This document shows positions 8,570-16,000 of a stretch of DNA of 64,000 nucleotides, in pieces. The notes under the pieces were generated by a model that saw only the letters and a program-made list of their open reading frames with translations, was not told the origin of the DNA and did no database searches. Origin of the DNA: an uncultured Bacteroidales bacterium (GTDB taxonomy: Bacteria; Bacteroidota; Bacteroidia; Bacteroidales; Bacteroidaceae); NCBI GenBank assembly GCA_902799355.1, contig CADCAG010000016.1:16637-80636 (forward strand). The letters run 5' to 3'. Every line of letters begins with the position of its first letter. Position 1 is the stretch's first letter. The position numbers and the translations under genes were made by a program.

Positions 8570-9169
8570 ATGATAAAAAGATTTTCACTTGTTTTGTTTG
8601 CCTTGATGGCAATGGTGTGTGTGCAGGCCCAGGACGAGAATCCTCGTCATGAGATTGGCGTCAGCTATGGTCTTGGTGTGTCGCTCATTGGCGACGGTAT
8701 TGGCAATGCAGTTGGTGCAGGCATCTTTGATGCACTTACGGGCTATGAGTGGACCAATAAGAAAAATTTCGGTACCCTCGGTGTAGAGTATTTCTATCAT
8801 CTGGCTGACGCTCCCCGTACTGCTATTGGTGGTATCTTTACCTATGCCCGCTATGGTGAGGACGTAGAGAAGGGTGGCGTGAAGGAAGGTGAGCGCACGC
8901 GTAGCTATATGACACTGATGCCCTCTGTCAAGTACTATTATGTCAATGGCAAGAATTTCGGACTCTACTCTAAGGTTGCTGCCGGTGTCATGATGATGCG
9001 TGCAAAGTCTGAGAGTAACGGCAAGAGCGATACCAACTCTGATTTCCGCTTCATGTGTCAGGCCTCACTGCTGGGCTTGGAAGCTGGTTCTCAGAATTTC
9101 CGTTGCTTCTTTGAGCTCGGTGCTGGTGAGCAAGGTATTATCTTAGCCGGTCTGAAATACAAATTCTAA
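8570..9169 (+). CDS. outer-membrane beta-barrel protein, function unknown
   Basis: 199 residues with a clear signal peptide (about 1-20, ending VQAQ). The mature part has alternating hydrophobic/aromatic strands separated by Gly/Asp turns (GTLGVEYFYHLADAPRTAIG, RSYMTLMPSVKYYYVNGKNF) and ends GIILAGLKYKF, with the terminal Phe typical of outer-membrane barrels. It is probably a small eight-stranded barrel. It is followed convergently, 16 bases on, by the AAA ATPase gene. No function can be assigned. Confidence 0.7.
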   Translation: MIKRFSLVLFALMAMVCVQAQDENPRHEIGVSYGLGVSLIGDGIGNAVGAGIFDALTGYEWTNKKNFGTLGVEYFYHLADAPRTAIGGIFTYARYGEDVEKGGVKEGERTRSYMTLMPSVKYYYVNGKNFGLYSKVAAGVMMMRAKSESNGKSDTNSDFRFMCQASLLGLEAGSQNFRCFFELGAGEQGIILAGLKYKF

Positions 9170-9185
9170 TAGACTAACGATTCTT

Positions 9186-10373
9186 TTAGTACAGGAAACC
9201 AAGTAGCCAAAGAGGTATCTGGTTGTCTTTACCTATCTCCGTGTTGTAGCGTGCGTAGATAGTGTCTGGAGCATAGCGTATCTTCGCCTTGCTATTGGCA
9301 TCGCAAATACGGAACTTCAGCTCCTCATCGACAAGATAGAACTGGTCGCGTCCCTGTTGGTTGACTTTGTGGTCTTTCCATAGAGAATTGACGAAGAAAG
9401 TCTCCATCGCTGTCTGCTTGTCGACATGTATAGGATAGATGGCATAGAGCAGGTTAGAATTGTGGAGCATAATCTTCGACGGTTTCTTGGGAAAGTCCTC
9501 TCCAACGGGGTATATCATGTTCAATAGACGAGCATCGGTCAGATACTTGATGTAGTTCATCACTGTGGCGCGTGATGTCTCGATATCCTGTGCCAGCTTA
9601 CTGACGTTAGGAGCCTTGGGTCCTTCTTCAGCCAATTGGTAGAATAGTTTTTTTATCTTGGTGAGATATTTCAGTTCTATCTGCTTGATGAGCAGGATGT
9701 CCACCTCCGTCATCATGTTCATCGTCTTCAGCAGGTTCTCAGAGTAGTTGCGTTGTTCCTTGAAGAAGGGGTAGAAACCGTGGTGGATGTAGTCCTGGAA
9801 ATAGCGGTGTGGCGACACCTTAGGCAGTATCTGTTTGATGATGTGCTCGTGGTTCCTTAGTATCTCGTCGAGCGTGTAGGAGCGGAAGTTGTTGCCCGTC
9901 TGCAGGTTAATGAACTCACGGAAAGAGAAACCTCTCAAGTTGTACGACTTGACGATGCCATTGAGTTCTGGGTTCTCATCCTTCAGACGCATCACGCTAC
10001 TGCCCGTAAAGACAATCTTCAGGTAGGGGTAGAGGTCGTAGCATTTGCGGAGCTCTTGGCTCCAGTTTGGCTGTTTGAATACCTGGTCAATAAGCAGTAC
10101 GCGACCACCATGATTGCAGAACTCGCCAGCAAAGTCGGAGATGCCGTGACCTTGGAAATAGAAGTTGTTCATGTTGACATAGAGACACTGACGGTCGTTG
10201 ACATCAAACTTCTCCTTGGCATATTGTAACAAAAATGTCGTTTTGCCAATGCCACGAGTTCCCTTGATGCCTATCAGACGGTCAGACCAGTTGATCTCGT
10301 CCATCAAGGCACGACGTATGGGGGCATTTACATGCTCTACTAAATACCTATGCGTGCGGAAAAATGCTTCCAT
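9186..10373 (-). CDS. AAA family ATPase with DUF4143-like C terminus
   Basis: 395 residues. Residues about 34-50 hold a Walker A motif (GTRGIGKTTFLLQ). VLLIDQVFKQPNW is the Walker B region, with Gln where Glu is usual, followed by FTGSSVMRL, a sensor-1-like segment. A winged-helix region (SKLAQDIETSRATVMNYIKYL) and a C-terminal nuclease-like region typical of DUF4143 ATPases follow. These proteins are common and often multi-copy in Bacteroidales, and their role is unknown. The gene has its own perfect promoter, and nothing in the sequence ties it to the NRPS operon on the same strand upstream. Confidence 0.8.
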   Translation of the reverse strand: MEAFFRTHRYLVEHVNAPIRRALMDEINWSDRLIGIKGTRGIGKTTFLLQYAKEKFDVNDRQCLYVNMNNFYFQGHGISDFAGEFCNHGGRVLLIDQVFKQPNWSQELRKCYDLYPYLKIVFTGSSVMRLKDENPELNGIVKSYNLRGFSFREFINLQTGNNFRSYTLDEILRNHEHIIKQILPKVSPHRYFQDYIHHGFYPFFKEQRNYSENLLKTMNMMTEVDILLIKQIELKYLTKIKKLFYQLAEEGPKAPNVSKLAQDIETSRATVMNYIKYLTDARLLNMIYPVGEDFPKKPSKIMLHNSNLLYAIYPIHVDKQTAMETFFVNSLWKDHKVNQQGRDQFYLVDEELKFRICDANSKAKIRYAPDTIYARYNTEIGKDNQIPLWLLGFLY

Positions 10374-10409
10374 GAAACTACTACGCTGATTTTAACTATA
10401 AAACTGGCG

Positions 10410-10440
10410 CAAAGTTAGTAAAAAATCTCGAAATTGCAAA
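10410..10440 (-). promoter_or_regulatory. promoter of AAA ATPase gene
   Basis: On the minus strand TTTG (10440-10437) and TAACTTTG (10417-10410) are separated by 19 bases, 36 bases before the ATG. Confidence 0.8.
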
Positions 10441-10497
10441 GCAGAGATTGCAAAATCTTGCTAAAAACGCTGTTTTTTACTATTATTCAATCCTTAT

Positions 10498-10563
10498 CTC
10501 TGCGCATATTAGCTGTACCTCTGCGCGTATTAGCTGTAGAAGCAACCAATTCTCTAGAGAATT
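10498..10563. repeat. 20-base direct repeat and 16-base palindrome in the 246-base gap
   Basis: CTCTGCGCATATTAGCTGTA (10498-10517) is repeated with one change at 10519-10538, a 21-base period. A perfect palindrome AATTCTCTAGAGAATT lies at 10548-10563. The rest of the gap between the receptor gene and the ATPase gene (10374-10619) holds only the ATPase promoter; no canonical terminator for the large operon was found. Confidence 0.6.
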
Positions 10564-10619
10564 TCAGTCGTATACAGCTGATTTACAAAAATAACTCTTT
10601 TTCTTAATTCTAGTTTACG

Positions 10620-13013
10620 TCATAGATTAAATGACACAGTTCCAAGCAATATACGTCCTGGATATTTATAGGGAATATAAGTTGTGCCACCAATCTCGTA
10701 CGAAGTATTGAAAACGTTATCACAATCTAATGAGAGCTGAATCTTATTGTTGTAGCTATATTTCAGTTGTAAACCTAACAATGCATATCCACTGAGGTAA
10801 AAATCCTCACTACCTTTGATTTGTGAATTAGCTTTGTTAAGTGTTCGGGAAGTATAGCGCAGGTTGCCAGACAGCCACAAGGTATGCTTGGGCATGTGCA
10901 ACAGACGTTTTTCACCGATGAGGTTGACAATCCATGAAGGCACACTATAGATGTGATGATTGTCATAATAGTATTGATCGGCCTCAAGAGCTCGTGTTAA
11001 GGTGGTATTAAGGCGTGAGCGGAATGAAGATGTCTTGTATTCGAGTTCTGCCTCTATACCAGCAATCTTAAGACTACCTGAATTGACATATTTTGGTGCA
11101 TTCAATTCGGTACTTTGGTTGTTGCAAATTAAGTCTGTCAGTCGGTTATAGAATAAATTGACATCATAACTGAAATGGTTGGATAGAGAACCCATGAGGT
11201 CAATCTGAATGGCATCGATGTATTCCGGCATCAAGTCCTGACTTCCCCTATAGGGGTTAGAGGTATTCTGACGATAAAAATAAGGCGCATCAACAAAAGC
11301 TCGAGAATAAGATATTTTCGTACTCAGCAACTTTGAAGGCATGTAGATGAGTGCAACACGTGGAGAAAAAGCCGTAACGTTAACATCATTTTTGCGATGT
11401 TTGTTGTCGAAGCGTAAACCTGCATTTAAAATAAAGTTGTCTCGAAAATAGTGCTTGCACTGAACGAATGCTGAGAAGCTTGTCTCATGTCCATTGTTAA
11501 TGATGTTCTTTGACTCCTTAACGACGGTGGTAAAACGTTCGTAGTCTTCACCAATAAGTGACTCATTGTCGTAAAGTGTAAAATTCTCCCAATGAATGCC
11601 CGCCAATATATTTCCCTTCATGGTGCCCAGTGAGTAGGGGGCATCAATCTGTGCTATACCACCTATTGTATACTCTTCCCAGTTGATGTCCTGATAAAGG
11701 TGCTTGAATGTCTTGTAAATGAGATTGCCTTGATCGTCACGTACAGGATTGTAATCATCGTCAATGATTACATTAACTATTGAATCAGAAACGACGGCAT
11801 AATCGTAGAATCTATACTTGTCGCCATAGAGAGATACATTTAAATGGAAAAGACCAAAATTTTTGGAATACCCTAAATCGAGATGTGTCTCATCGATAGA
11901 GTATCCTATAGTATTGCCTTGGAAGTGGCGATAATTATCGTAGTCATACACCTCGCCGAACCAGGAATACTGTGGAACCTGCTTGCCATATTTGTGAGAG
12001 AGCATAAAGGTGAAATCCTTAACGCTGAGATTCAAGCCAATATCATATGACGGTTTACCTTCGTATCGTCCAATGTAAGCATAACCATCGCGAGGTGTCT
12101 GAGAATACCCAGTACCTTTAGGTATATTGATTTTCTCGCCACTGGAAGTATACAAAGATGCCCATGCAAGAATGTCGGCACCCATGAATGAAGTGCCTGC
12201 AGTAAAGTCTGCCCGATGGGTTCCAAACGAACCGTAACCATATTTCAATTTTATACCATCTACTTCACGTCCTTTTTTCGTGATAATATTGACCACTGCC
12301 GTTAATGCCACATTACCATAAAGTGAAGAAGCCGGACCACGCAGGACCTCAATATGGTCAATTTTCTCAGTACTGATGGCATAGTCGAGCTTACCGTTAT
12401 TAGTAGAACGCGCATTCAGTCGATGCCCATTTTCCATCACAAGGATTTTCTCTTGCCCAGAGGTGTAAACACCATGCATGGAATAGTTGGATATAGCATA
12501 GGCACATACCTCACTGATACCAGGGACATAGGTTGCGAGAATCTGTCCGATACTTTTGTTGTTACTCAGACAGTCAATCATCTCACGGGTGATAATAGTC
12601 ACAGGTACAGGTGCCTCATTGATGCTCTCTTCTTGACTGGAAGCAGTGGTAATGGTAGCGCTGCGACCGGACTTTAGGAGGTTTACTATATCCTCGAATC
12701 GTACAGGATCCATGGTTGAGGTATAATAAGGATTGGCATCGAGTAACATCGATACATAACGTTCGCATTCCTCGTAATTATCCTGCGCAAGATAGCAGAG
12801 TGAGAGAAGACGCAGGGCATTCTGTTTGGTGTTCCCTTGAAAAGAGTTGAAATTATTCTGTATGATGTTTATGGCTTGCTCAAGTTGTCCTAACTGATAA
12901 GCACTTTCCGCCTCAGCGTAAACCTGTCGCATGTCATTGTTGGGCTGAGACCATGCTGCAGTGGTTGATAGCAGCATGGTTGCGATAAGGATGATATGCA
13001 AGTGTTTTCTCAT
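10620..13013 (-). CDS. TonB-dependent outer-membrane receptor with TPR-like N-terminal extension
   Basis: 797 residues. Signal peptide about 1-22. Residues about 25-115 form helical TPR-like repeats (YAEAESAYQLGQLEQAI, ALRLLSLCYLAQDNYEECER) instead of the carboxypeptidase-like domain common in this phylum. The plug is at about 130-245, with VPVTIITREMI and IDHIEVLRGPASSLYGNVAL. The rest is a 22-strand-type barrel ending in LGTVSFNL. TonB receptors import siderophores, cobalamin, haem or glycans. Its ATG overlaps the NRPS stop by 4 bases, so it is translationally coupled to it and may transport the NRPS product or its metal complex. That is an inference. No SusD partner is present, which argues against a glycan receptor. 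Confidence 0.88.
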   Translation of the reverse strand: MRKHLHIILIATMLLSTTAAWSQPNNDMRQVYAEAESAYQLGQLEQAINIIQNNFNSFQGNTKQNALRLLSLCYLAQDNYEECERYVSMLLDANPYYTSTMDPVRFEDIVNLLKSGRSATITTASSQEESINEAPVPVTIITREMIDCLSNNKSIGQILATYVPGISEVCAYAISNYSMHGVYTSGQEKILVMENGHRLNARSTNNGKLDYAISTEKIDHIEVLRGPASSLYGNVALTAVVNIITKKGREVDGIKLKYGYGSFGTHRADFTAGTSFMGADILAWASLYTSSGEKINIPKGTGYSQTPRDGYAYIGRYEGKPSYDIGLNLSVKDFTFMLSHKYGKQVPQYSWFGEVYDYDNYRHFQGNTIGYSIDETHLDLGYSKNFGLFHLNVSLYGDKYRFYDYAVVSDSIVNVIIDDDYNPVRDDQGNLIYKTFKHLYQDINWEEYTIGGIAQIDAPYSLGTMKGNILAGIHWENFTLYDNESLIGEDYERFTTVVKESKNIINNGHETSFSAFVQCKHYFRDNFILNAGLRFDNKHRKNDVNVTAFSPRVALIYMPSKLLSTKISYSRAFVDAPYFYRQNTSNPYRGSQDLMPEYIDAIQIDLMGSLSNHFSYDVNLFYNRLTDLICNNQSTELNAPKYVNSGSLKIAGIEAELEYKTSSFRSRLNTTLTRALEADQYYYDNHHIYSVPSWIVNLIGEKRLLHMPKHTLWLSGNLRYTSRTLNKANSQIKGSEDFYLSGYALLGLQLKYSYNNKIQLSLDCDNVFNTSYEIGGTTYIPYKYPGRILLGTVSFNL

Positions 13014-16000
13014 AATTCTTTCATATATAGTTTTGAGTATTCCGATTCGAGCATCGTAAAATGGTCCGTCGGAATAGGTATTATCTTCATTTGCGGTTGT
13101 AATTCTTTCCAGCGTTGCAGATAGATTTCAACTTGCCGATTAAAAGCGTCGATATCAAGTGTCAGTTTATTGACTGCCAAGAAGGGATGCATGGCTCTGA
13201 AGAAAACAACATCACCTTTGAATGAAGGCATGGGCTGGCCATCAAGAAAGGAGATTACCCGTTTTTGCTGCTTCTCCCAGTCGAAAAGTTTCTGTTGTCG
13301 TTCTGGCGGCATTTGTTCAATGATACTTTGTGAAGGCATCATCTGACGTACTTCTTCGTCAGTACGAAGAGGTGTGTTTAAGACAAAGACCTTGGGGGAT
13401 TGTCCTGTCTCTGCCTGCCATTGAGCAGCACAACGATAAGCCAACTCTCCTCCTAAGCAATGACCTGTAAAGGCATAAGGAACCGCATTGCTTGGAAGCA
13501 TGTCGTGCAACAATTGTACATATCTGGCTATAACGTCAGACTTCGTCAGATTACGATATTCTTGGTCATAGTAATCGTCAATAGATGCGAACAGAAATAC
13601 CGAGTATTTCTCCCTTAACGCTTCAAAATAGTTATGAACCTGATAGGGGGAGAATCCTTGAATAGCTATCACTATAGGCTTGTCGGGGTCGTATTTGTTT
13701 AGCCAACGTCCCAAAGATAATTCGTGGCAGGCGATATTGCGTATAGTTTTATTGTTAAGAATGTCGTTAACCATCAGCTTCATACCTTTTCTCCCAGCCA
13801 AAGAAGACAATTTGATGGCATCAAGGGATGAAAGACCAAGTAGTGTCAGATCGTTAGTAACACCAATATTGTCGATTCTCAATATTTCTTTCACCAGGTC
13901 GAGTAGTATTTGTTCTTTCTGGTTTGATGGCTCTATGAGCGTATCAGTAGTATCAAGTAGCTTGCTAACAGATTCATTCAGCTGCTGACGGTCAATTTTT
14001 CCATTGGGAGTCTTAGGCATTTGATCTATTCTGATGAATTGACTGGGTACCATAAAACTAGGCAGATCTTCCCTCAGTGCTTTCTGAATATCTGGTAATT
14101 CTTTATTATTTTCAGACGTATAAAAGGCAACCAGGAATTCGACATTCCCCTGTTTATGTACAACAACAACTGTGGAAATCACTCCAGAACAATGGCTAAT
14201 CTTATTTTCTATCTCTTCCAGTTCTATCCGATAGCCATGTAATTTGACTTGATTGTCAATGCGTCCAATGTATTCTAACAAACCATCCTCGTTCCAACGG
14301 ACCAAATCGCCAGTGCGATACATTTTCTGGTCACTTAGGAAAGAACAGTCAACGAAACGTTCCTTTGTCAGTTCTTCCTGTTTCCAATATCCGCGAGACA
14401 TCTGTCGACCTATGAGACAAAGTTCACCGACAGTTCCTTGAGGAACTAAACGCCCTTCATGATCAACAACAACAGAGATACTGTTAGGAACAGGCCTTCC
14501 GATAGGAATGTTATTATACTTTTCATTCTGATTCAATATATAATAGGAAGAACAGACAGTAAATTCTGTTGGTCCGTATCCATTAATTACCTTGGTATTC
14601 CCAGTAGGAATATGCTGCATCTTCGAACCTCCCAGCATCAGATATCTGAGAGTAAGACTGGAATTACTTAGTATCTCAATGCCGAGTTGCGTACTCAAAG
14701 TAAGTCCCGTTATTTTGTTCCTGATGAAATAGTCTTTCATCCCTTCTATATCGTGACGCAACTCAGAAGAAAGAATATGAACTTGCGCACCCTTGACAAG
14801 CGGTGACAATAGGTCGTCGAGCGAGGCGTCAAAACTAAAACTTGCATGCTGTGCACAACGCTCCTCTTGCGTCAGATGCAGAAGGTTCGTGCGGTATTCC
14901 AAAAATGCACGCAAGTTTTTATGATCAATCATCACTCCCTTAGGCCTCCCTGTCGTTCCCGATGTATATATCATGTAGGCAAGTCCTGAAGGCTGTGCAA
15001 AATTGACGGGATAATCCAACTGCTCATTGAAATAGAAATCATCCATGAGCAAATGCTTCTCTCTTGGGAAATACTGCTCTGTCTGTCTATTCTTTAATAA
15101 GGTGGCAGTAGTGATTAATATGTGTGCATCGGAATCTTTCAGCATCATGGAAAGACGCTCCTTGGGATAATCGCTGTCAAGAGGAATATAGGCACCACCA
15201 GCCTTGAATACAGCGAATATAGCGATAAGGAACTCTTTGCGTCTGGGAAGCATAATGGCAACGAAGGTATCGGTGTTGACTCCCTTTTTCCTTAACGTTG
15301 TGGCCAATAGGTCTGATTTGCGATCCAGTTCAGCATAGGTAATTTCTGAAACCTCATCAACTACAGCAATGTTTTTGGGGGTAAGTTGAACTTGGCGATG
15401 GAATAAATCTACAATTGTTTCTGTTTGGTCGTAATCTAAATGTTCGCCAGTTCCTAATGATAAAATGGTCTGTTGTTCCTCATCCGTTAAGATAGGAAGT
15501 TCACAGAGACGTTTGTTCTCGGATTCAGAATTGAGGAAACCTTTAAGAATTGTATCATAGCAATGCATCAGCCTTTGGATATATGACTGAGTGTATTCGT
15601 TGCTATGGTATTCGGTATGCAAAACTAATTTGTTATTGTTGCGTATGATTTCAAAAGCCAAATTTTCTCCCGTAGCATTCTCCATCAAGGGCTGATGGGT
15701 AAACAATGCACTATCACTGGGTTTTAAGTCATCTTGGTAAGCGAACAAGATATGGCTGTTGATTGCATTGTTCATGGCTTTGATTTCTGCAAAAGAGAAA
15801 AGACTATTGCTCATACTGCCCATCAGCTGTTGCTTTGAGGCCTGAAGCAAATCCTTGACAGTCGTTTCTTGATTCCATTTGATATAGAATGGCAAGGTCT
15901 TGACGAGCATAGTCATCGTCCGTTGCGTCTTTAAGTCTTGTCGCCCTGAATAGATTGTGGCAAAAAGAGATTCCTGTGCATGCGTGTTGATACCTAACAG

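Noticed and set aside
9186-10373. AAA ATPase as part of the NRPS operon
   Set aside because: It has its own perfect promoter and a 246-base gap, and ATPases of this family occur in many unrelated contexts.
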